The translations under genes were made by a program, and so were the position numbers. The notes beneath the pieces were generated by a model that saw nothing but the letters and a program-made list of their open reading frames with translations, did not search any database and was not told the DNA's origin. Positions 15,358 through 22,339 of a stretch of 22,447 nt of DNA are shown here, piece by piece. Source of the stretch: JANNSW01 sp031431235 (lineage in GTDB: Bacteria; Pseudomonadota; Alphaproteobacteria; Rhizobiales; Hyphomicrobiaceae); assembly GCA_031431235.1 (NCBI GenBank), contig JANPDA010000163.1, positions 1-22,447 on the forward strand. Direction: 5' to 3'. How positions within the stretch are numbered: position 1 is the first letter of the stretch; each line of letters opens with the position of its first letter.

Positions 15358-16695
15358 TCAAGGCGTCCGCACGAATTTCCAATAGTGTCCGCTCGTGCCG
15401 TCGGTCGGCTTCAGGCCGGGGCGCTGGTCGGGGCGTTTGCCGAGTCGAATGAGGTTGAAGATGTCGGAGATGATCGATTTCGATTCCGCATAGTAGGAGT
15501 GGCCGACGAAATCGGTCTCGGCATCGGTCGAATCGATGGTGTCGATGCCGGGCACGACAGTGATGCCGCCGCCCGAATCGCCTGCCCGCGCGTAGCCATT
15601 CACCTCTTGGGAAGCTTGCAGCGCCTTGTCGTTGGAGGAGGCGTAGAGCGTGACGGAGGGGATCGCCGTGACGATGAAGGGGGCGATGTCGCGCTTGAAC
15701 ACCTCCGCATCGATGTCGGGCGCGGCCATGATGATCTCGCGGATCTTGCGGCGCACGTCGGGGGATTCCTGCATCAGCTCCTTGACGGCGCCCGTCAGCG
15801 CGCGGTTGCCCATGCTGTGGGCGACGAGATAGATCGATTCAGCGCTCGAGCGCTCGGTGAACTCCTTGATGAAGCGTTTCAGGTTCGCCTGGGTCCAGAC
15901 CACGTTGCTCTCGTCGAACTTGTAGCCCGCCATGGTTCCCTGCGAGGGCCAGCTATAGAACACCGGCGCGCCCGAGAAGCCGAGATCGTAGGCCATCTGC
16001 GCGGTGCGGCGCGCCGCGTCCTTGAACAGCACGTTGTAGCCGTGGATGAAGATGAAGGCGTTTTTGCCCGAGGAATTAGCGACACGTGCCGCGATCTCGG
16101 CATAGTACTGGTCGGGAAGCTGCTCCACCGCCTTCATCAGCACGACATGGCTCTCGGGGGTCTCGCGGAACTCGAGCCGCCAGATCGAGGGGCCTTCGAG
16201 CTGGCCGAGCCGGTGCTCGCGCGGAATCGAGACCTCAGCCGCTCCGTAGACGAGAGTGCCGCGATCTCCGCCATACATCTCGTTGGGCGCCGCGCTGCCG
16301 GTGCGCTTTCGGTCGGTTGCGTAGAATACACGCAAGATCGCGAATTTGGGGTCGCTGCCGCTGGCGGAGCCTGCAGGAGCAGGCGGAACGGGGGCAGGTT
16401 GCAGGGATTCGAGCTCAGGGGGAGGGGCAGCCTCTGCCGGCGCCTCAGCCGAGGCTTCGGGCTCACCCGCCGAGCTGGCGATCTCATCGTCGCCGCTGCG
16501 AGTCGACGGCTCCTCGGGAGCGCTCATCTTGGGTGCGGGCGCGCCAGCCGTCTCCCGCGAGGGCGCTAAGTCGCCGACATTCAACAGCACGAACGCGGCC
16601 ATGGCGGCGAGCAGAGCAAAGATCGCAACCACGGCAGCGGTCGCCACAACTCCGCGCTTGCGATGTGGCCGTTCGCCGTTCGCAGGTCCGCCCAT
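15358..16695 (-). CDS. DUF900 alpha/beta hydrolase, membrane-anchored
   Basis: The 445-residue protein has a short basic N-terminus, one membrane helix (about 16-39), a proline/alanine/glutamate-rich linker (about 45-115) and a DUF900 hydrolase domain. The domain starts RVFYATDRKRTG and includes FIFIHGYNVLF (oxyanion region) and YSWPSQG. The nucleophile elbow is AHSMGN, with S294. Probable acid and base are D327 or D329 (APDIDAEVF) and H399 (DFVGHSYY). ATG 16695 is chosen because GGAGGGAG precedes it; a TTG 13 codons upstream has no comparable site. The catalytic domain is probably periplasmic. The substrate is unknown; ester hydrolysis is expected from the fold. The gene lies between usg and pcs on the same strand with gaps above 100 bases. 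Confidence 0.87.
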   Translation of the reverse strand: MGGPANGERPHRKRGVVATAAVVAIFALLAAMAAFVLLNVGDLAPSRETAGAPAPKMSAPEEPSTRSGDDEIASSAGEPEASAEAPAEAAPPPELESLQPAPVPPAPAGSASGSDPKFAILRVFYATDRKRTGSAAPNEMYGGDRGTLVYGAAEVSIPREHRLGQLEGPSIWRLEFRETPESHVVLMKAVEQLPDQYYAEIAARVANSSGKNAFIFIHGYNVLFKDAARRTAQMAYDLGFSGAPVFYSWPSQGTMAGYKFDESNVVWTQANLKRFIKEFTERSSAESIYLVAHSMGNRALTGAVKELMQESPDVRRKIREIIMAAPDIDAEVFKRDIAPFIVTAIPSVTLYASSNDKALQASQEVNGYARAGDSGGGITVVPGIDTIDSTDAETDFVGHSYYAESKSIISDIFNLIRLGKRPDQRPGLKPTDGTSGHYWKFVRTP

Positions 16696-16812
16696 GCCGC
16701 TCCCTCCCGCTCCAGCCCTCTCGCTCTCGCGCAAGGGTTAGCAAGTGCAGAGCGCCGTGTCACGTCGCCCCCGCACCATCGCAGTACGGAAGAAAGCCAC
16801 GTATCAGGGCGA

Positions 16813-17082
16813 TCAGTGGAGGACGAGCGCGCCGTCGCGGAAAAGAACTTCGCAAGGCTGCACGAGGCCCTTGTGGGCGACGCGAACCCTCGACAACGCT
16901 CCATCGAGGTTGTGGGCCCAGAAATCGAGGAATTTGCACAGGCGCGGATAGCGTGGATGCTGATCGTAGTCCTGCCAGATGTAGGCCTGGAGCAGGGATG
17001 GATGATCTGGCAAGTGGTAGAAGATCTCGGCGGTGGTGAGCCCATATCCCTTGATCTGGGCGACGAAATCCCGATCTGCCAT
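16813..17082 (-). CDS. Usg-family protein
   Basis: The 89-residue protein matches the Usg family, named for a small gene found upstream of a tryptophan-biosynthesis gene in some bacteria and still of unknown function. Conserved blocks are GYGLTTAEIFYHLPDHPSLL, YIWQDYD, PRLCKFLDFW and VRVAHKGL. ATG 17082 has AAGGAG upstream at 10 bases; a longer frame to 17145 lacks a ribosome site and adds a non-conserved extension. It is divergent from hemB, with 294 bases between them. No trp gene is present here. Confidence 0.88.
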   Translation of the reverse strand: MADRDFVAQIKGYGLTTAEIFYHLPDHPSLLQAYIWQDYDQHPRYPRLCKFLDFWAHNLDGALSRVRVAHKGLVQPCEVLFRDGALVLH

Positions 17083-17376
17083 GTTCCGCGCTCTCCTTTG
17101 TGAACCTCGGATGACAGAAGGTATCGCAGAATCACTTCCAGGCAATGAGTTTTATGATGCCAATCAGATTGTTAGCAGCCTCGGGCGGCAAGTGCTGCCA
17201 GCCAGGTGCGCTGCCGGCGCCAGGCGACGCTCCGCTCGCCGCTCAAAGGCGCGATGCCGGGTCCGCGTCAGCAGTGGTCGGGGGCCCTGGCCGGGCCTTG
17301 CCCACAGTTCCCCTGGTCGGGCCCGTTTGAAATGGGCTATGCAGGCCGAGTAACGGCGTCGGAACAAGGGAGCTCC
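17083..17376. other. Divergent promoter region of usg and hemB
   Basis: These 294 bases separate the two divergent starts. Several short GC-rich inverted motifs (for example around GGGCCCTGGCCGGGCC near 17283) are present, but no confident promoter, riboswitch or terminator could be drawn. The hemB frame is open upstream to 17206, without a plausible start or family-like residues. Confidence 0.35.
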
Positions 17377-18411
17377 ATGGTCAAGCAAGGCGAGAAAGCG
17401 AGCCGCGGTCTCGAGCGTGCGGCAGGCCCCGGCTTCCCTGCCACCCGGATGCGGCGCAACCGCAGGGCGGACTGGTCGCGCCGTCTCATCGCCGAGAACG
17501 TGCTGACGGTCGACGATCTGATCTGGCCGATCTTCGTCATGGACGGCAAGGGCCGGCGCGAGGCCATCGCCTCGATGCCGGGCGTCGAGCGGCTCAGCGT
17601 CGACGAGGCGGTGAAGGCAGCGTTGCGCGCGCGCGATCTCGGCATTGCGGCGATGGCGCTGTTCCCCTTCACCGATCCGCGATTGAAGACCGAGGACGGG
17701 CGCGAGGCGCTGAACCCGGAAAACCTCGTCTGCCGAGCGGTGCGGGCGATCAAGACGGCCGTGCCCGAGGTCGGCCTGATGCTCGACGTGGCACTCGACC
17801 CCTATACCAGTCATGGCCATGATGGTCTCTTGCAGGGGAGCGAGATCGTCAACGACGCGACGCTGGAAGTGCTGGTGCGCCAGGCGCTGGTGCAGGTGGA
17901 GGCCGGGTGCGACGTGCTCGCCCCTTCCGACATGATGGATGGGCGGATCGCCGCGATCCGGGCAGCGCTGGAAGCGGGCGGACATCACAACGCGCAGATC
18001 ATGGCCTACTCGGCGAAGTACGCCTCCGCCTTCTACGGCCCGTTCCGCGACGCGGTCGGCTCCGGGGGCGTGCTGAAGGGCGACAAACGGACCTATCAGA
18101 TGGACCCCGCCAACACCGACGAGGCGATCCGCGAGGTGGCGCTCGATATTGCGGAGGGCGCCGACATGGTGATGGTGAAACCGGGCATGCCCTATCTCGA
18201 CGTGGTGGCCCGCGTGAAGCAGGAGCTGCGCGTGCCGACCTTCGCCTATCAGGTGTCGGGCGAGTATGCGATGCTGATGGCGGCGGCGCAAAACGGCTGG
18301 CTCGACGGCGACAAGGTGATGCTCGAGAGCCTGATCGCCTTCAAGCGCGCCGGCGCCGACGGGGTGCTGACCTATTTCGCGCCGCGCGTGGCGGAGAAGC
18401 TGAAGCGTTGA
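17377..18411 (+). CDS. hemB: Porphobilinogen synthase (delta-aminolevulinate dehydratase)
   Basis: The 344-residue enzyme condenses two 5-aminolevulinate molecules to porphobilinogen in haem, bacteriochlorophyll and cobalamin synthesis. The two Schiff-base lysines are K214 in MAYSAKYASAFYGPFRDA and K268 in MVMVKPGMPYLD. The metal-site segment is DVALDPYTSHGHDG: aspartate and alanine replace the cysteines of zinc enzymes, which marks the Mg-dependent, aspartate-rich class common in alphaproteobacteria and plants. ATG 17377 has AGGGAG 4 bases upstream. Downstream, after 24 bases, comes a sulfotransferase gene on the same strand that may be cotranscribed, although no functional link is apparent. 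Confidence 0.96.
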   Translation: MVKQGEKASRGLERAAGPGFPATRMRRNRRADWSRRLIAENVLTVDDLIWPIFVMDGKGRREAIASMPGVERLSVDEAVKAALRARDLGIAAMALFPFTDPRLKTEDGREALNPENLVCRAVRAIKTAVPEVGLMLDVALDPYTSHGHDGLLQGSEIVNDATLEVLVRQALVQVEAGCDVLAPSDMMDGRIAAIRAALEAGGHHNAQIMAYSAKYASAFYGPFRDAVGSGGVLKGDKRTYQMDPANTDEAIREVALDIAEGADMVMVKPGMPYLDVVARVKQELRVPTFAYQVSGEYAMLMAAAQNGWLDGDKVMLESLIAFKRAGADGVLTYFAPRVAEKLKR

Positions 18412-18435
18412 ACCGGTTACTGGCAGGTATCGATC

Positions 18436-19329
18436 ATGACATCACCCCCGCCGCTCAAAACCCGTGAGCTGCACAGTCATCATTTCGATTCGACCATCTG
18501 GAACGATTTTCCGTTTCGCTCCGACGATATCGTGATCGCCACCTATGCGAAGTCCGGCACGACCTGGGTGCAGCAGATCGTGGCGCAGCTCGTGTTCCAA
18601 GGCGCCGAAGGACTGGAAGTGTCGGCGATGTCGCCCTGGCTCGATCTGCGCGTCCCCCCCAAGGAGGTGAAGCTCGCAGCTCTGGCCGCCCAGCAGCATC
18701 GCCGCTTCGTCAAGACCCATCTTCCAGTCGATGCGCTCGTATTCTCGCCCAAGGCCAAGTATCTCTATGTCGGCCGCGACGGTCGCGATGTGGTCTGGAG
18801 CCTCTACAACCATCACGTCAACGCCAACGCGACCTGGTACGATATGCTCAACAATACGCCGGGCCTCGTCGGGCCGCCGATCGGGAAGCCGCCGGCCGAC
18901 ATCCGCCAATACTTCCACGAATGGCTCGACGGCGACGGCTACCCGTTCTGGTCGTTCTGGGAAAACGTGCGGAGCTGGTGGGCGATCAGGGATTTGCCGA
19001 ATGTGCGGCTGATCCACTTCTCGGCCCTGAAGGCAGATTTGTCGGGCACGATCCGTGCCATAGCGGCGTTTCTGGGCATTCAGATAGATCCTTCCCGACT
19101 CACCGCCATCGTCGAGCACTGCAGCTTCGACTACATGAAGAAGCACGCGGGCAAATCCGTTCCACTCGGCGGCATCTTGTGGGACGGCGGCGCGGAGACG
19201 TTCATCAACAAGGGCACCAATGGCCGTTGGCGCGCCGTGCTGACGGCGGACGACAATGCCCGCTACGAGGCTCGGGCCACGGCCGAGCTGGGCGAGGATT
19301 GCGCCCGCTGGTTGACCGCAGCCAAGTAG
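18436..19329 (+). CDS. PAPS-dependent sulfotransferase (Sulfotransfer_1 type)
   Basis: The 297-residue protein has the features of cytosolic-type sulfotransferases, which move sulfate from PAPS to hydroxyl or amine groups. The 5'-phosphosulfate loop is YAKSGTTWVQQI (about 37-48), the catalytic base is probably H95 in VKTHLPV, and the 3'-phosphate site is YVGRDGRDVVWSLYNH (about 111-126). The C-terminal PAPS motif is KGTNGRWR (about 259-266), a variant of the usual R-K-G-x-x-G-D-W. All catalytic elements are present, so it should be active. ATG 18436 is 24 bases after hemB, with only a weak ribosome site. The acceptor cannot be read from the sequence, and no sulfate-activation (cysDNC) genes are near. 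It ends convergently 27 bases before the CoA ligase. Confidence 0.88.
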   Translation: MTSPPPLKTRELHSHHFDSTIWNDFPFRSDDIVIATYAKSGTTWVQQIVAQLVFQGAEGLEVSAMSPWLDLRVPPKEVKLAALAAQQHRRFVKTHLPVDALVFSPKAKYLYVGRDGRDVVWSLYNHHVNANATWYDMLNNTPGLVGPPIGKPPADIRQYFHEWLDGDGYPFWSFWENVRSWWAIRDLPNVRLIHFSALKADLSGTIRAIAAFLGIQIDPSRLTAIVEHCSFDYMKKHAGKSVPLGGILWDGGAETFINKGTNGRWRAVLTADDNARYEARATAELGEDCARWLTAAK

Positions 19330-19356
19330 ACGGATGCGACCCATATTGCCGCTGGG

Positions 19357-20673
19357 CTATGTCCGCTCCACCAGGCTGGTCTTGCCGGCCGTGCGGGGCA
19401 ATGCCTCGAAGGGGAGGATGGTCGCGGCTGCACTCGCGCCGATCCGACTGCGAAGTTCGCCTTCCAGGCGCTCGGCGATGCCGGGGAACAGCGCCGCGGC
19501 GAGCCCCTCCGCCGCCTCGGCCCGGAGCACGATCCGGTCGAAGGGGCCGGGGCCTGCGAGCACGATGCGGAAATGTCCCGAAAGCGCGTCAGCCATGCCG
19601 GCGACCACCTGTTGAACGGCCGTGGGGAAAACATTCACGCCACGCACATTGAACATGTCGTCGGTGCGGCCCGTCACGCGGAAGCGGAACGACGTCCGCC
19701 CGCAGGCGCAAGCACCCGTCCCGGTCACGGTCACCACGTCGCGCGCGCTGTAGCGCACGAGCGGTTGGCATTCCTTCTCGAGGTGGGTAGCGACGAGCTC
19801 ACCCACTGCGCCCTCCGCGACCGGCAACCGTGCCCCGCTCGCGGGATCGAGGATCTCGGCAAATACCGCATCGCCAGCGATGAAGTGCAGATCGTTGCCG
19901 GACTCGCACTGGCTGCCCATGATGCTCATCACCTCGGAGAGACCGAAATTGGCGTTCCTCACCTTGAACCCCCAGGTCTGTTCCATCCGTGTGCGGAACT
20001 CGGCGTTGTCGAGGCCACCCTCGCCCCCGAACAGACCAAGTCGCAGCCCCAGCTCACGTGGCGTCTTGCCGCCGCGCTGCCGCAGCGCCTGCTCCAGCAG
20101 TGCCGGATAGGACGGCGTCGAGGAGAGGGCCGTCACCTGCAATTCCTCGATCACGTCGAGGAGCTGCCCGGTGTCGCCGACGCCATAGGGAATGACAGTC
20201 GCCCCCGCCGCTTCGAGCGCGAGGTGGTCGGTGACCCCGCCGGTCCAGAGCTGGTAGTTGAGGCAATGCACGACCCGGTCGCCCGGACGCAGGCCCGATG
20301 TGGTGTAGCCGCGTCCGCCGAGTCGCGCGACGATGGCGGCATCCTTTGCCGAATAGGCAATGACCATCGGACGCCCGGTCGTGCCCGATGTGCGATGGAT
20401 GCGGATGATCTGCTCTGGCTCGCATGCGACATGGTCGCCGAACGGCCAGGACCGGGTTTGTGCGTCCTTCAGCTCGTCCTTGGTGGTCAGGGGTAGATCT
20501 TGCAGGGTGTCGAGGTCGAAATCCCGCTGAACGAGCGAGCCGAGCTTGTTGCGATAGAGGGCCGAGCGGGAGCGCACGAAGCTCCATTGGGTGCGCCAGA
20601 GGCGTTCCTGGTAGGCCCGCAGATCCGCGGGCTGGATCGTCTCGATGTGGGGATGCAGCATGAGCTCCGCCAT
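19357..20673 (-). CDS. PaaK-like aryl/acyl-CoA ligase (AMP-forming)
   Basis: The 438-residue protein belongs to the phenylacetate-CoA ligase branch of the adenylate-forming enzymes, which activate a carboxylic acid with ATP and load it onto CoA. The phosphate-binding loop is TSGTTGRP (95-102). The adenine/acid region includes LFGGEGG (about 214-220) and NFGLSEV (242-248). The hinge is GRTDDMFNVRG (335-345), and the catalytic lysine is probably K431 in RTAGKTSLVE. CACGR at 321-325 matches the cysteine-containing loop common in this branch. ATG 20673 has GGGAGA 9 bases upstream on the coding strand; the longer open frame overlaps the thioesterase gene. It follows that gene by 17 bases, so one operon. 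The substrate is unknown; an aromatic acid is a family-based guess. Confidence 0.88.
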   Translation of the reverse strand: MAELMLHPHIETIQPADLRAYQERLWRTQWSFVRSRSALYRNKLGSLVQRDFDLDTLQDLPLTTKDELKDAQTRSWPFGDHVACEPEQIIRIHRTSGTTGRPMVIAYSAKDAAIVARLGGRGYTTSGLRPGDRVVHCLNYQLWTGGVTDHLALEAAGATVIPYGVGDTGQLLDVIEELQVTALSSTPSYPALLEQALRQRGGKTPRELGLRLGLFGGEGGLDNAEFRTRMEQTWGFKVRNANFGLSEVMSIMGSQCESGNDLHFIAGDAVFAEILDPASGARLPVAEGAVGELVATHLEKECQPLVRYSARDVVTVTGTGACACGRTSFRFRVTGRTDDMFNVRGVNVFPTAVQQVVAGMADALSGHFRIVLAGPGPFDRIVLRAEAAEGLAAALFPGIAERLEGELRSRIGASAAATILPFEALPRTAGKTSLVERT

Positions 20674-20690
20674 CGCGTTGGTTCTCCCGA

Positions 20691-21104
20691 TCAAGGGGCG
20701 AGCGAGCGTGCGGCTCGCGACATGATGGCCGCCTCTTCGACGATGGCACGTGCGATCCGGCCTTTGCCGATGGTGCCGGCAGCATCCTCGGCGCGGACGT
20801 CGAACCAGTAGAGCGGGGCCTCGAGGCCGACGAATGTCGCGTGGCAGCGAAAGGTCGCGCCCACGGCGGTCGGCGCCACATGCACGACCTCGATTCGTGC
20901 TCCCACCGAAAGCTCTCCCGCTGCGAGGAACGGCTCGAGCAGCCTGGCGCAGGCGCGCTCCAAGTGACCGATGAGCGAGGGGGTCGAGAGGACTTCCGGA
21001 TAGCGCTCGCCTGGCGCGCATGCCAACCGCGACGCCGCCATCGCGGGCGATACCGTCAACTCGAGCGTGGCTGTCGCTCCGGCCTCAGGCGCTGATCTGG
21101 TCAT
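20691..21104 (-). CDS. FlK-like hotdog-fold acyl-CoA thioesterase
   Basis: The 137-residue protein resembles fluoroacetyl-CoA thioesterase FlK. T41 (in LSTPSLI), E49 (in GHLERAC) and H75 (in VVHVAPTAVGATF) line up almost exactly with the catalytic Thr42/Glu50/His76 of FlK, and a late G-K-G-R-x-x-R segment matches its C-terminal strand. Most family members act on other acyl-CoAs, so fluoroacetate resistance should not be assumed. ATG 21104 has GGAGG 7 bases upstream; the frame is open farther back through a repeat element but not as real coding. It is the first gene of a two-gene operon with the PaaK-like ligase. The inverted hairpin pair at 21128-21297 is right in front of it, possibly in its 5' leader. 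Confidence 0.82.
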   Translation of the reverse strand: MTRSAPEAGATATLELTVSPAMAASRLACAPGERYPEVLSTPSLIGHLERACARLLEPFLAAGELSVGARIEVVHVAPTAVGATFRCHATFVGLEAPLYWFDVRAEDAAGTIGKGRIARAIVEEAAIMSRAARSLAP

Positions 21105-21127
21105 GGTACGTCCTCCCCGCGGCGATA

Positions 21128-21206
21128 CTAGTGGAGCGAATTTGACATTCGAGTCCCGGTTGCCGCTAGGCTTGTGCTCGAATGTCAAATTCAGAAGCTC
21201 CACTAG
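21128..21206. repeat. Long hairpin, left unit of a paired inverted element
   Basis: The left arm (21128-21153) begins CTAGTGGAGC and continues GAATTTGACATTCGAG. The right arm (21177-21206) is its perfect complement apart from an unpaired AGAA at 21193-21196, giving 26 bp of stem around a 23-nt loop. The bulge lies in the inner (right) arm. Confidence 0.88.
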
Positions 21207-21218
21207 AACTATAGGGTT

Positions 21219-21297
21219 GCTAGTGGTCCTTATAAATCCGACATTTGCTCGGACGCGTGCTGCCAGCGGATGCAGATGTCGGATTTGGACCACTAGC
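21219..21297. repeat. Long hairpin, right unit of a paired inverted element
   Basis: The left arm (21219-21248) begins GCTAGTGGTCC, carries an unpaired TTAT at 21230-21233, then AAATCCGACATTTGC. The right arm (21272-21297) complements it with a single wobble position around a 23-nt loop. Read from the centre outward it aligns with the left unit (CTAGTGG, x-x-C, TTmT, then AAT-pyrimidine-rich GACATT), so the two are diverged copies in inverted orientation. Confidence 0.88.
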
Positions 21298-21324
21298 CGA
21301 GAGGGAGCGGCGTCGTGAAGGGTG

Positions 21325-21525
21325 TCAATGCGCCGGGGTGCTGGGCAAATCGAGCTCGAGCCCAGCGACAAGATCGAGCTGATGCCGCGCGGCGAGCACC
21401 TGCTCGAGCCTGCCTTCAGGGATGCGGTGAGCGCGCGCCAGATCCCATTCGATCACCAGTTGCGGGTTCTCCCGGGCGAGGATCGATCTGATCCGCTCGA
21501 TAGTGTCATTGGGGATAGGCTGCAT
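21325..21525 (-). CDS. Small hypothetical protein
   Basis: The 66-residue reading frame from ATG 21525 was not recognised. It has GC-rich third positions typical of the real genes around it, a charged N-terminal half (IERIRSILARENPQLVIEWD) and a likely helical middle (RIPEGRLEQVLAARHQL). The ribosome site is poor (GAGAGG 10 bases upstream). It starts just beyond the inverted hairpin pair and points toward it. It could be a real small gene or the remnant of a longer one; an overlapping plus-strand frame looks less protein-like. Confidence 0.4.
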   Translation of the reverse strand: MQPIPNDTIERIRSILARENPQLVIEWDLARAHRIPEGRLEQVLAARHQLDLVAGLELDLPSTPAH

Positions 21526-21939
21526 GGGCCACGTGCCTCTCGGCGAGCAGACAGGCTTGAGGAGACGCGGACACGGGCGAAGCGCTCTTCAGCGTTGCGG
21601 CCAACGTGGCGGATCGAGCTGGCTGACACAGCCGTGATTCGCTTTAGGCAAGCAAGTAGCCGTGTTGTCCCTCGATCAGCTGGTTGTGGATGATCCAGAA
21701 CAGCGTGCACGGTCTTTCAGGCGCAGATGCAACTCGAATGGTGACGCGATGACCAGCAGATACAACTCGAATAAACGATCAACGCTCTCCGCGATGACGC
21801 CGCACGACTTGCAACCCCGAGCCGAGGCCGGTCTTACTCTGGCCCATTTCAAGAGGTCTATTAACGTGGCATTAGCCTTGACGCTCCATCTTGGTGGGCG
21901 TTACCGTTGTTTGGGTTTCTGGTTGAAGAGGTCGCGTTG
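21526..21939. other. Region without an intact gene; probable gene remnant
   Basis: No convincing complete gene lies in these 414 bases. On the minus strand a frame is open from 21900 to a TGA at 21678-21676 (74 codons) without ATG or GTG. Part of it reads GVIAESVDRLFELYLLVIAS, then PFELHLRLKDRAR, after which the frame degenerates. A different minus-strand frame continues plausibly as LFWIIHNQLIEGQHGYLLA and a stop, as if a frameshift had split one gene. The family was not recognised. Confidence 0.4.
21724..21772. repeat. Direct repeat, 16-bp units 33 bp apart
   Basis: CAGATGCAACTCGAAT (21724-21739) and CAGATACAACTCGAAT (21757-21772) differ at one base. The 33-base offset is exactly 11 codons. 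On the minus strand both units encode F-E-L-[YH]-L, so the repeat may be a coding duplication in the former gene described for this region. Confidence 0.7.
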
Positions 21940-22167
21940 ATGAGCACCGTAGTCGTATCCCCCGATGATGCCCTCGTGGCCGTGCAGCCGTTGGCACGCG
22001 AGACGCGCAAGGCGTTGGAATTGGCGCGTGAGGCCCTGACCCGGGTGCCGGAGCAGCCCTGGGGCGAATTCGATGGTCCCTCGATCGAGCAGATAGTCGA
22101 CCGGATCGATCGCGTCCTGAAGCTCGAGCGCGAGGTCGCGAGCGAGCTCGGCATGCGCCTCAGCTGA
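21940..22167 (+). CDS. Small hypothetical protein, probably helical
   Basis: The 75-residue frame from ATG 21940 has codon use like the neighbouring genes. GAGG lies about 9 bases upstream. After a short N-terminus the protein is charged and probably mostly alpha-helical: LARETRKALELAREALTR, then PWGEFDGPSIEQIVDRIDRV and KLEREVASELGMRLS. No membrane segment, cysteine or known motif was seen, and no family was recognised. An antisense frame of 143 residues covers it but has weaker codon structure. It is followed after 12 bases by a palindrome that may act as a transcript end. Confidence 0.55.
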   Translation: MSTVVVSPDDALVAVQPLARETRKALELAREALTRVPEQPWGEFDGPSIEQIVDRIDRVLKLEREVASELGMRLS

Positions 22168-22179
22168 GCAGACGTCCGC

Positions 22180-22195
22180 AGCCGGGATCCCGGCT
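22180..22195. terminator. Perfect 16-bp palindrome after a small gene
   Basis: AGCCGGGATCCCGGCT is a perfect palindrome 12 bases after the stop codon of the small gene. It can fold as a 6-bp stem with a GATC loop. No T-tract follows, so terminator function is only possible. Confidence 0.35.
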
Positions 22196-22339
22196 CGAAT
22201 GGCGGGCATTATACCAGGACCGGCTGATCCATTCCCGCTTTCCCGGCCGCAGGCGGGCCACCAGATCGCTCGATTGGCCGCCGATCTGCGCCCGCACGAG
22301 AGCCGGGACCGAGGCCCGAGCGCGGCAGCCACACGTCGT
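22196..22339. other. Unassigned sequence before the contig edge
   Basis: These 144 bases have normal composition and no confident gene. Frames are open on both strands, including one from ATG 22200 on the plus strand (MAGIIPGPADPFPLSRPQAG) that runs into the aberrant G-rich tail. They cannot be judged without the true continuation. Confidence 0.3.

Noticed and set aside
15385..16569. 394-residue plus-strand open frame opposite the DUF900 hydrolase
   Set aside because: The minus strand has a membrane anchor and the catalytic A-H-S-M-G motif; the plus frame reads as an antisense shadow.
21322..21693. 123-residue plus-strand frame after the hairpin pair
   Set aside because: It has Arg/Ser-rich low-complexity translation and no ribosome site; the opposite-strand 66-residue frame has better codon structure.
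21662..21940. 92-residue plus-strand frame
   Set aside because: Its composition (RRRCNSNGD, NSNKRSTLS) is not protein-like and comes from the direct repeat; the minus strand looks more like former coding sequence.
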